This document shows positions 26,150 to 33,907 of a stretch of DNA of 64,000 bases, in pieces. Location: contig OZ244919.1 in NCBI GenBank assembly GCA_965221845.1, positions 3,658,001-3,722,000 on the forward strand, read 5' to 3'. Both the position numbers and the translations under genes were made by a program. Below the pieces are notes generated by a model. That model was not told the origin of the DNA, ran no database searches, and worked only from the letters and a program-made list of their open reading frames with translations. The stretch comes from JAJEFO01 sp965221845. GTDB taxonomy: Bacteria > Pseudomonadota > Alphaproteobacteria > Rhodobacterales > Rhodobacteraceae. The stretch's first letter is position 1, and each line of letters begins with the position of its first letter.

Positions 26150-28225
26150 ATGATCTATGACCCGAAACGATCCTTGGAATTGCTCAGAGACGGAACCAGC
26201 GATCAAAAATCGGCATTTCGAGAAGGACAGCAAGATGCCATTCGTCACATTATGGAAATGCGTGGGCGACTTCTCGTGGTTCAGAAGACAGGATGGGGCA
26301 AGAGCTTCGTTTATTTCATCGCGACTAAGCTATTGCGTGAGGCCGGCTTAGGACCTGCGCTGCTGGTGTCACCCTTGCTCTCACTCATGCGAAACCAGAT
26401 TTCCTCAGCGGAAAGGATGGGAGTGCGTGCCCTGCAGATGACCTCAGAGAATCCGCAGGATTGGCCCGCGGTAGTGGAACATCTTGAACACGACCTGGTG
26501 GATATGCTCCTCATTTCTCCTGAGCGCTTCGGCAATGAATATTTTCACGCCGAAGTTCTTGCCAAGATCGCCGACCGCATTTCCCTTTTGGTAATCGACG
26601 AAGCGCACTGCATTTCAGACTGGGGGCACGACTTTAGACCACACTACCGGATTATTGGACGAATGGCCCGTACCATGCCGCCGAATGTTCGACTGCTCGC
26701 AACAACCGCTACCGCAAATGACCGAGTGTTGGAAGATCTGCGATTGGTTCTAGGCCCCGACTTAGCAGTCCTTCGTGGAGACCTAAGCCGCCCCTCTCTC
26801 AAGCTTCAAACGATACGCCTAGACCAGCAGTCCGAACGCCTCGCATGGCTTGCAGAACACATCCCACTTCTCCCTGGCAATGGTATCATCTACACGCTGA
26901 CCGTGCGTGACGCGAACCAAGTCGCCGAGTGGCTGAAATCGCAGAATATTAGGGTGGAAGCCTACACGGGACAAACGGGCGATCGCCGTGTAGATCTGGA
27001 ACGGGCATTGCTCAACAATGAAGTAAAGGCTCTCGTCGCGACCATCGCTCTCGGAATGGGTTTCGACAAGCCAGATCTTGCTTTCGTGGTTCATTACCAG
27101 AGTCCAGCCTCTGTCGTGGCTTATTATCAGCAGGTAGGGCGAGCTGGCCGTGCGATCAATGCAGCCTACGGGATCCTGTTAAGTGGGAAAGAGGAAACAG
27201 AAATCTCCGAATACTTTATAGACACTGCCTTTCCGTCCCGCGACGATGTCGAACAAGTCGTGGCAGCCCTCGATGTTGCAACCGACGGTCTCTCCGTCCC
27301 GAACTTGCTTGGAGATGTCAATATCAGTCAGGCACGAGTCGAGAAGACGGTTCAACTGCTCTCCCTTGAGGCGCCTGCGCCCATAGTCAAGGTCGGAACG
27401 AAGTGGCAATTGACCTCAGTAGACCTGAGCGACCGTTTTTGGGAACGAGCCGAACGCCTGACTCGGCTTCGCCGTGACGAGCAGGCACAGATGCAAGAGT
27501 ATCTGCGGCTGGAGTCCGGGCACATGGATTATCTCATCCGCGCGCTCGACGGGGACCCAAAGGAAATTCGGTCGCCCGATCTACCCAACCTTCCAACCCG
27601 GGCCGCGCCCGAACTGGTCCGGGAGGCAGTTCAATTCCTTCGGCATACCAGTGTCCCCATCGAGCCTCGAAAACAATGGCCATCCGGTGGATTGCCTCGA
27701 TTCAACCTTCACGGAACGATTCCCATCGGCCTTCGCTCGGAGCGCGGAAGAGCTCTCTGCATCTGGCGTGATGCCGGATGGGGCAACCTGGTTCGACGTG
27801 GCAAGTACGAGGGCGCCCGATTCTCCGACGAACTTGCCTGCGCTTGCTCTACCATGATTGCCGAATGGTCCCCGGAGCCACCACCTGAATGGATAACTTG
27901 CATACCGTCACGACGATACCCCGATCTCGTTCCTGATTTTGCTTCGCGGCTCGCGAACCAGCTTCAGCTGCCCTTCCATCAAGTGTTGGAGAAGAGCGAG
28001 GACCGCGTCGAACAGAAACGCATGGCCAATAACACCCAGCAGGCTCGAAACGTAGACGGCGCGCTTTCGCTTTACCAAGGGCCTATCTTTGAAAGCCCGC
28101 TACTTCTCGTGGATGACATCGTCGATTCGCGCTGGACCATCACGGTGGCCGCATGGTTGCTGCGCTCAAGAGGCAGCGGAGAGGTCTGGCCGGTCGCCCT
28201 CGCACTTGCAGGCGGTAGCTCATGA
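26150..28225 (+). CDS. RecQ-like DEAH helicase fused to a ComF-type phosphoribosyltransferase domain
   Basis: A 691-residue protein. Residues 1-350 form a RecQ-type superfamily-2 helicase: REGQQDAI (Q/0 motif), TGWGKS 47-52 (Walker A), LVSPLLSLMRNQ (Ia), VIDEAHCISDWGHDFRPHY 148-166 (II plus RecQ aromatic loop), ATTATAN (III), VATIALGMGFDKPD (V) and QQVGRAGR 327-334 (VI). The four-Cys zinc-binding domain of classical RecQ is not visible. The last 110 residues contain ITCIPSRRYPDL and LLLVDDIVDSRWT (651-663), the PRPP-binding loop of type I phosphoribosyltransferases as in ComFC. The gene overlaps the DprA-like gene by ATGA. Base composition (50-52 % GC on counted lines) is far below the neighbours, so the pair was acquired. 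Likely role: DNA processing in defence or uptake; the fused domain's ligand is unknown. Confidence 0.85.
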   Translation: MIYDPKRSLELLRDGTSDQKSAFREGQQDAIRHIMEMRGRLLVVQKTGWGKSFVYFIATKLLREAGLGPALLVSPLLSLMRNQISSAERMGVRALQMTSENPQDWPAVVEHLEHDLVDMLLISPERFGNEYFHAEVLAKIADRISLLVIDEAHCISDWGHDFRPHYRIIGRMARTMPPNVRLLATTATANDRVLEDLRLVLGPDLAVLRGDLSRPSLKLQTIRLDQQSERLAWLAEHIPLLPGNGIIYTLTVRDANQVAEWLKSQNIRVEAYTGQTGDRRVDLERALLNNEVKALVATIALGMGFDKPDLAFVVHYQSPASVVAYYQQVGRAGRAINAAYGILLSGKEETEISEYFIDTAFPSRDDVEQVVAALDVATDGLSVPNLLGDVNISQARVEKTVQLLSLEAPAPIVKVGTKWQLTSVDLSDRFWERAERLTRLRRDEQAQMQEYLRLESGHMDYLIRALDGDPKEIRSPDLPNLPTRAAPELVREAVQFLRHTSVPIEPRKQWPSGGLPRFNLHGTIPIGLRSERGRALCIWRDAGWGNLVRRGKYEGARFSDELACACSTMIAEWSPEPPPEWITCIPSRRYPDLVPDFASRLANQLQLPFHQVLEKSEDRVEQKRMANNTQQARNVDGALSLYQGPIFESPLLLVDDIVDSRWTITVAAWLLRSRGSGEVWPVALALAGGSS

Positions 28226-29643
28226 ACGCTGACCTCTCTTCGAACACGCAGGCGATTCTGTTGCTGACCGCTCCGCTAATCATTGGTCAGAGCGGGGCAT
28301 CCATCAAGCCGCTCACGGCTAGTGAGTATCGTTCCCTTGCCCGTCGTCTGAGGGAACTGAAGCGCCAACCTGGAGACTTGCTGGAGCATTCTTCAAGGAG
28401 CGAGATGACTGAATGGGAACTCGATCTGGAAGCCGGGCGCCTGCTCCGGCTGCTCGATCGTGGCTTTCTTCTAGCCCAGGCAATCGAGCGCTGGCGCACC
28501 CGAGCGATCTGGGTGTTAAGCCGCGCGGACCCAAGTTATCCGACCCGCTTGAAGGAGCGACTCAGAGGAGATGCCCCCCCTGTTCTCTACGGTTGCGGCG
28601 ATGGCTCCATCCTGAATTCGGGAGGCCTCGCAGTTGTTGGTTCCCGAAACCTAGACGATACACTTATCGCATACACCAAAGCAGTAGGACAGCTCACTGC
28701 AAAGTCCAAGCGTACCCTCGTATCTGGTGGCGCCAAAGGTGCGGATCAGGCAGCGATGCTTGGAGCAATGGAATCCGGAGGGCACTCTGTAGGCGTGTTG
28801 GCAGACAGTTTAGAAAGAGCCGTTATGCGGAGAGAGTATCGTAATGCACTAAAGAGTGGCCGGTTAGCCTTGATTTCCTCCTACGACCCCGCCGCCCGTT
28901 TTCATGTCGGTCATGCGATGTATCGTAACAAGCTGATCTATGCCCTCGCGGACGCCGCGCTAGTCGTCAATTCAGATTACCGAAAGGGCGGCACTTGGAC
29001 AGGAGCGGTGGAGCAGCTCGACAAGCTCAGATTTGTCCCTGTCTATGTTCGCTCCCGTGGCGAATGCGGGAAGGGACTTGATGCCCTTCGCGAACGGGGA
29101 GCGATCCCTTGGCCCGACCCAAAGACACCCGAGGCTTTAGAATTGTGCCTTACTCCGCATCTTGCCTTTGAAACTCAAGTGCCGGATGACAGTGCGGTCT
29201 CGCCACCCAAGCGGGATGGAGTGCCTTCCCCAACCGATGAACTGCCGGACAAGTTGTCGCAAGGAGCTACGTCCTTCTCATCTGCGGATACCTCATCAAC
29301 CACGCCAGCCGAAGAACTATTGGCCATGGTAACAAACCTCCTCGACTCTATGGATGGTCCTAAGACCGAGGCGCGTGTTGCCGAATATCTTGAGGTCTCC
29401 AAAAATCAGGCCGGCGCCTGGTTAAGAGCATTCAGGGAGGCCAAACTCAAAGAATTGTTCGACCGCACGAATGAACTCAGAACAGAAGCCCAGCTCGCAA
29501 AGGCGCTTCACGTTTCGGGATCTCAGATCCGTAGCTCCCTGAAACGAATGGTAGACCAGGGTTCAATTGAGAAAATTTCTCACCCTCGTCCCAGTCGGTA
29601 TCGACCGACAGGGTCCATCGGCACGCTTTTTGATAGGCAGTAA
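28222..29643 (+). CDS. DprA/Smf-like Rossmann protein with C-terminal winged-helix repeats
   Basis: A 473-residue protein. An N-terminal helical region is followed by the DprA fold at about residues 100-300: YPTRLKERLRGDAPPVLYG, LAVVGSRN, TLVSGGAKGADQAAM (the SGGA-x-G-x-D loop) and SYDPAARFHVGHAMYRNKLI. DprA binds single-stranded DNA and loads RecA during transformation. This copy differs by a long low-complexity linker (about 320-365). It also has two tandem winged-helix-like segments at the end: TEARVAEYLEVSKNQAGAWL and TEAQLAKALHVSGSQIRSSL. It begins on the ATGA shared with the RecQ-like gene, so one functional unit is likely. It has low GC like its partner. Chromosomal dprA normally sits elsewhere, so this is an accessory copy. 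Confidence 0.85.
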   Translation: MNADLSSNTQAILLLTAPLIIGQSGASIKPLTASEYRSLARRLRELKRQPGDLLEHSSRSEMTEWELDLEAGRLLRLLDRGFLLAQAIERWRTRAIWVLSRADPSYPTRLKERLRGDAPPVLYGCGDGSILNSGGLAVVGSRNLDDTLIAYTKAVGQLTAKSKRTLVSGGAKGADQAAMLGAMESGGHSVGVLADSLERAVMRREYRNALKSGRLALISSYDPAARFHVGHAMYRNKLIYALADAALVVNSDYRKGGTWTGAVEQLDKLRFVPVYVRSRGECGKGLDALRERGAIPWPDPKTPEALELCLTPHLAFETQVPDDSAVSPPKRDGVPSPTDELPDKLSQGATSFSSADTSSTTPAEELLAMVTNLLDSMDGPKTEARVAEYLEVSKNQAGAWLRAFREAKLKELFDRTNELRTEAQLAKALHVSGSQIRSSLKRMVDQGSIEKISHPRPSRYRPTGSIGTLFDRQ

Positions 29644-29803
29644 GCGGTCGTGCGGTGACCGGGTTGGTCATGCGTCCTGCCGTTGATTTTTCCGGTGCGG
29701 GGCTGCACGGTTGCCTATGCACGATCATTCACGCCGACGATTTTGAGCCGGCTCACTCCGACATCAGCGACAACGCTGCTTGCCGGTTGCCTGCCTCCTT
29801 CGC
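29644..29803. other. Right edge of the low-GC island
   Basis: About 160 bases between the DprA-like stop and the convergent TRAP permease gene; no IS end, tRNA or terminator recognised. Confidence 0.4.
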
Positions 29804-32431
29804 TCAGAATGCGGGTTGCGTGGCGCGCGGGCGCTGAATCGCGACGATGGCCAGCAGGATCAAGAGCGCCGGGACAAAGAAGATCTCCTTTGGCATGCGG
29901 TCGTTCTCGATCGCGACGGCCGTGATCCAGGCCGGTTCATCGCCGTAGAAGTCATAGTCATTGGCCAGCTGGCCGAAATACGGCGTTCCCGGGAAAGGCT
30001 CTTCCAGCGCGAGGACGCCGTCGCCCGCGACGACGGTCAGCCCGACGGCTTCCAGCCGTTCCAGTCCGCTGCCTTCGCTGCCGGCCGTGTACGGCAGCGT
30101 GATCGTGCCCGTCTCGCCGGTGTCGAAGTCTGGAGCCGAGACGCGCAGCCTCGCCGTTGCGCCGACCGGCAGCCTTTCGAGCGCGTCAAGCGCGGCCGGG
30201 CCTGCCGTCTCGGTGTATTTCTCCTGCCATTGGTCAAGGAAGAAGTCCGGCCGGAAGAGCATGAACACGACAAGCAGCATGACCGCGGATTCCCATTTGC
30301 GCGATCTGGCGATGAAATGGCCTTGGGTGACCGCGGCAAAGACCAGCATCGCGATGAGGGAAACGGCGAAGACCAGGACCGCCTTGGCCGGACCCACGTC
30401 GATCAGCAGCAGGTCCGTGTTGAATATGAACATGAAGGGCAGGAGCGCCGTCCGGATGTCGTAGCTGAAGCCCACGATGCCGGTCCTGATCGGGTCGCCG
30501 CGCGATATGGCCGCCGCCGCATAGGCGGCGAGGCCCACCGGTGGCGTGTCATCCGCGAGTATCCCGAAATAGAACACGAAGAGATGCACGGCGATCAGCG
30601 GCACGATCAGGCCGGATTGCGCGCCCACCGAGACGATGACCGGCGCCATGAGCGACGAGACCACGATGTAGTTGGCGGTGGTGGGAAGCCCCATTCCGAG
30701 GATCAGCGAAAGCGCCGCCACCAGGACCAGCAGGATCAGCAGGCTGTCGCCGGCAATCGCCTCGATCACCTGGCCGATGATCTGATGCGCGCCGGTGAGC
30801 GAGATCGTTCCCACGATGATGCCCGCAGCGCCGGTCGCCACGCCGATCCCGATCATGTTGCGCGCCCCGCTCTCGAGCCCGGCGACGAAGTCCCGCCAGC
30901 CGGCCAGCGCCTCGGCCCGCAGCCTGCCGGCCCCGCCGCGGAACATCGCCTTCAGGGGCCGGTGCGTCACGGCGACGATGATCATGGCGATCGTCGCCCA
31001 GAAGGCCGAGAGCGCCGGCGAAAGACGGTCCAGGTCCTCGGTGCGCACCATCAGGTTCCAGACCAGGACGAAGATCGGCAGGGCGTAGTACGCCCCGCCC
31101 AGGAACGTGGGCGTCAGCCGGGGCGCCGCTACCACCTTGCTGTCGGGGTCGTCGGCCACGACATCGGGAAACCTTGAGGCGACGTACACGAGCGCCAGGT
31201 AGGCCGCCAGCAGCAGCGCGAGCGCCGGATAGATCGAGGCGTCAGGCATCGCCGGCTCCAGAAGCCCGCGGAAGCCGGCCACGAGGAAGGTGATCGCCGC
31301 CGTGCCCAGGAAGCCGGTCAGGAACAGCAGGAGGATCATGGCCACGCCGATGTGCCGCCCCGGCTTCTTCAGCCCCTGCAACCCCAGCTTGAGGCTTTCG
31401 AGATGCACGATGTAGAGCAGCGCGATGTAGGAAATGACCGCGGGCAGGAAGGCGTGCCTGATGACCTCGAAATAGGGGATGTTGACGTATTCCACCATCA
31501 GGAAGGCCGCGGCCCCCATCACCGGCGGGGTGAGCTGGCCGTTCGTTGAAGAGGCCACCTCGACCGCGCCCGCCTTCTCCGGGGCGAAGCCGATGCGCTT
31601 CATCAGCGGGATCGTGAAGGTTCCGGTGGTGACCGTGTTGGCAATGGACGAGCCGGAGATCATCCCGGTCATCATCGAGGAGAGCACGGCCGCCTTGGCC
31701 GGGCCGCCGCGCAGCGAGCCCAGAAGCGCGATGGCCACCTTGATGAACCAGTTGCCGCCGCCCGCCCTTTCCAGCAGCCCTCCGAACAGCACGAAGAGGA
31801 AGATCATCGTCGTGGACACGCCGAGCGCGACCCCGAAGATGCCTTCGGTCTGCATCCAGTAGTGGCCCATCGCCTTGGCGAAGGACGCGCCCCCGTAATT
31901 GGTGACGCTGCCCACCCATTCCGAGTGGCCGCCGAAGAAGGTCAGCGCGAGGAAGGCGGATGCGATGATCACCAGCGGCAGGCCGAGCGAGCGGTAGACG
32001 GCCGCCATCAGCACGCTCATGCCGATCCCGGACGCCACGATGTCCGTCATGGTCCAAAGGCCCGGCCGCTCGGCGATCTCGAAGCGGAACACGACGAGGT
32101 AGAGGCAGGAGGCGACGCCCAGCGTCAGCAGGATCCAGTCATAGGCGGGAATCCGGCTTCTGTGGCCGAACATCGGAAAGGCGAGCGTCGCGAGGCTGAG
32201 GGCGAAGGCCAGGTGGACGTAGCGGGCCTGGGCCACGACGTTGGCGAAGCCGCCGATCCCCGTGGCCTGGGCCAGGAACCCGGGCGCCTTCGAGGCGATG
32301 TAGAGCTGAAAGAGCGACCAGGCGATGCAGAGGGTGAAGACCAGCTTTCCGGCAAGCGGCCCGGCATCGCGGCCGCCCGTGTCGACTTCCGCCACCATCT
32401 CCTCGGCGGTCTTGCGCGTGGCGTCCGTCAT
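29804..32431 (-). CDS. TRAP transporter fused small/large permease, TAXI type
   Basis: An 875-residue inner-membrane protein with DctQ- and DctM-like parts fused, as usual for TAXI systems. An N-terminal four-helix part starts with KLVFTLCIAWSLFQLYIASK. It is followed by the large subunit with VLSSMMTGMISGSSIANTVT, TTGTFTIPLMKRIGFAPEKA, then SSTNGQLTPPVMGAAAFLM. The second half has LILGMGLPTTANYIVVSSLM. A C-terminal soluble extension (about 150 residues) precedes a last helix. It imports a carboxylate or amino acid using the ion gradient. The binding-protein gene lies 91 bases upstream in the same operon. Confidence 0.95.
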   Translation of the reverse strand: MTDATRKTAEEMVAEVDTGGRDAGPLAGKLVFTLCIAWSLFQLYIASKAPGFLAQATGIGGFANVVAQARYVHLAFALSLATLAFPMFGHRSRIPAYDWILLTLGVASCLYLVVFRFEIAERPGLWTMTDIVASGIGMSVLMAAVYRSLGLPLVIIASAFLALTFFGGHSEWVGSVTNYGGASFAKAMGHYWMQTEGIFGVALGVSTTMIFLFVLFGGLLERAGGGNWFIKVAIALLGSLRGGPAKAAVLSSMMTGMISGSSIANTVTTGTFTIPLMKRIGFAPEKAGAVEVASSTNGQLTPPVMGAAAFLMVEYVNIPYFEVIRHAFLPAVISYIALLYIVHLESLKLGLQGLKKPGRHIGVAMILLLFLTGFLGTAAITFLVAGFRGLLEPAMPDASIYPALALLLAAYLALVYVASRFPDVVADDPDSKVVAAPRLTPTFLGGAYYALPIFVLVWNLMVRTEDLDRLSPALSAFWATIAMIIVAVTHRPLKAMFRGGAGRLRAEALAGWRDFVAGLESGARNMIGIGVATGAAGIIVGTISLTGAHQIIGQVIEAIAGDSLLILLVLVAALSLILGMGLPTTANYIVVSSLMAPVIVSVGAQSGLIVPLIAVHLFVFYFGILADDTPPVGLAAYAAAAISRGDPIRTGIVGFSYDIRTALLPFMFIFNTDLLLIDVGPAKAVLVFAVSLIAMLVFAAVTQGHFIARSRKWESAVMLLVVFMLFRPDFFLDQWQEKYTETAGPAALDALERLPVGATARLRVSAPDFDTGETGTITLPYTAGSEGSGLERLEAVGLTVVAGDGVLALEEPFPGTPYFGQLANDYDFYGDEPAWITAVAIENDRMPKEIFFVPALLILLAIVAIQRPRATQPAF

Positions 32432-32466
32432 CGGCCCTGTCGGTCGCAGGCTTTCCCGGAGCGGGA

Positions 32467-32494
32467 GCGCCAGCGCATCGGGATGCGCTGGCGC
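32467..32494. promoter_or_regulatory. Hairpin between TAXI binding-protein and permease genes
   Basis: GCGCCAGCGCAT and ATGCGCTGGCGC are perfect 12-base arms around CGGG. Without a T-run it is unlikely to stop all transcription. By position it could protect the upstream mRNA end or reduce read-through, giving more binding protein than permease. Confidence 0.6.
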
Positions 32495-32522
32495 GGGGTC
32501 CGGGACGCTCTCGCGGACGTCC

Positions 32523-33494
32523 CTATTGCATCAGGCCCAGTTCCCTGTAGGCCCTCTCGGCCCCCGGATGCAGCGGGGCGGACAGGCCGTCGCTGATCAT
32601 CTGCCCGGCGTCGAGGTTGGCAAAGGCGGGGTGCAGGCTCCGGAAGTCGTCGAGATTGGCCATCACCGCCTTGGCGACCACGTGAGCCACCTCTTCCGGC
32701 ACGTCCGCCGACGTCACGAAGGTCGCGCCCACGCCGAAGGTGGTCGTGTCGCTGTCGGTGCCGGCATACATGCCGCCCGGGATCGTGGCCACGCGGTAGA
32801 AGGGATTGTCCGCGACGAGCCTGTCGATGGGCGCGCCGGTCACGGAAACCAGCTTCACGTCGCAGGTGGTGGTGGCCTCCTTGATCGCCGCCGCCGGGTG
32901 GCCGATTGTGTAGATCATCGCGTCGATGTTGTCGTCGCAGATCTGCCTGGCCATCTCGGATCCCTTGTATTCGGTGGCCAGGGCGAAGTCGTCCATGGTC
33001 ATGCCGAAGGCTTCCATCACCACTTCCATCGTGGCGCGCTGGCCGGACCCGGGATTGCCCACGTTCACGCGCTTGCCCTTGAGCCCTTCGAAGGACGTGA
33101 TGCCGCTGTCGCCGCGCACCAGGAGCGTGAAGGGCTCGGGGTGGACCGAGAACATCGCGCGGATCTCGGGGAACGGGTTGTCGGCGAACTTCGACGTGCC
33201 GTGGTAGGCGTGATGCTGCCAGTCGGATTGCGCAACGCCGAACTCCAGCTCGCCGGCCTTGATCGTGTTGATGTTGTAGACCGACCCGCCGGTCGACTCC
33301 ACGGCGCAGCGAAGGCCATGTTCCTTGCGGTCGCGGTTCACGAGCCGGCAGATCGCTCCGCCGGTCGGATAGTAGACGCCCGTGACCCCGCCCGTGCCGA
33401 TCGATATGAACTGCTGGTCCTGCGCTGCGGCAGGGCCGGCGAAGGAAAGTGCGGCCGCCGCAAGCGAGCCGGCAATGAATTTCGTGTGCTTCAT
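32523..33494 (-). CDS. TAXI-family periplasmic solute-binding protein
   Basis: A 323-residue secreted receptor. The signal peptide is FIAGSLAAAALSFAGPAAAQ. ISIGTGGVTGVYYPTGGAIC, GKRVNVGNPGSGQRATME and DDNIDAMIYTIGHP are typical of the TRAP-associated extracytoplasmic immunogenic (TAXI) family. Start ATG 33494 is preceded by GAAGGAGA at a good distance; the longer frame upstream is not conserved. The cargo, as for most TAXI receptors (often glutamate or other acids), cannot be read from sequence. Confidence 0.95.
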   Translation of the reverse strand: MKHTKFIAGSLAAAALSFAGPAAAQDQQFISIGTGGVTGVYYPTGGAICRLVNRDRKEHGLRCAVESTGGSVYNINTIKAGELEFGVAQSDWQHHAYHGTSKFADNPFPEIRAMFSVHPEPFTLLVRGDSGITSFEGLKGKRVNVGNPGSGQRATMEVVMEAFGMTMDDFALATEYKGSEMARQICDDNIDAMIYTIGHPAAAIKEATTTCDVKLVSVTGAPIDRLVADNPFYRVATIPGGMYAGTDSDTTTFGVGATFVTSADVPEEVAHVVAKAVMANLDDFRSLHPAFANLDAGQMISDGLSAPLHPGAERAYRELGLMQ

Positions 33495-33907
33495 GATGTT
33501 CTCCTTCAATCTGCGTGCATGCTTTGACCTGCAGGTCGCCAACCTCTCCGGGATAGCACGCAACCCCCTGAAAAGACTTGAATCCCAAGATCCAGATGGC
33601 ATCCTATCAGCTAACGCCGGGGCCCGCCACAGCAGAAACCGGTGCGACCGGTGCACCGATGCATGCGCCCGGCCGATGCCCGGCTGCATGGCCACGAGGC
33701 TTCAGAGCGTGATCGTGCCTTGCTTCGAACAGGCCGGCGCTGCAGGACAAGCCGCTTGCACGGCACTGCCTGTCGGCGCTAAGCGGATCGCGTCCGGACG
33801 GAGCCCTGGTCCGGGCCCGCGGACCGGCCGGCGGCCTCTCCATGGAAGTTCGCAAGCACTGCCGCAGGAACGGAAACCGCCATCCAGCCCGCCTTGGACC
33901 AGACGCC
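33495..33907. other. Divergent intergenic region between TAXI and glycogen genes
   Basis: 413 bases containing the promoters of two divergent units. No gene is supported and no clear sigma-70 boxes or operator could be placed. Confidence 0.4.

Noticed and set aside
29650..29803. tRNA or attachment site at the right edge of the RecQ/DprA island
   Set aside because: No cloverleaf, no direct repeat matching the left side (25.9-26.15 kb) could be seen.
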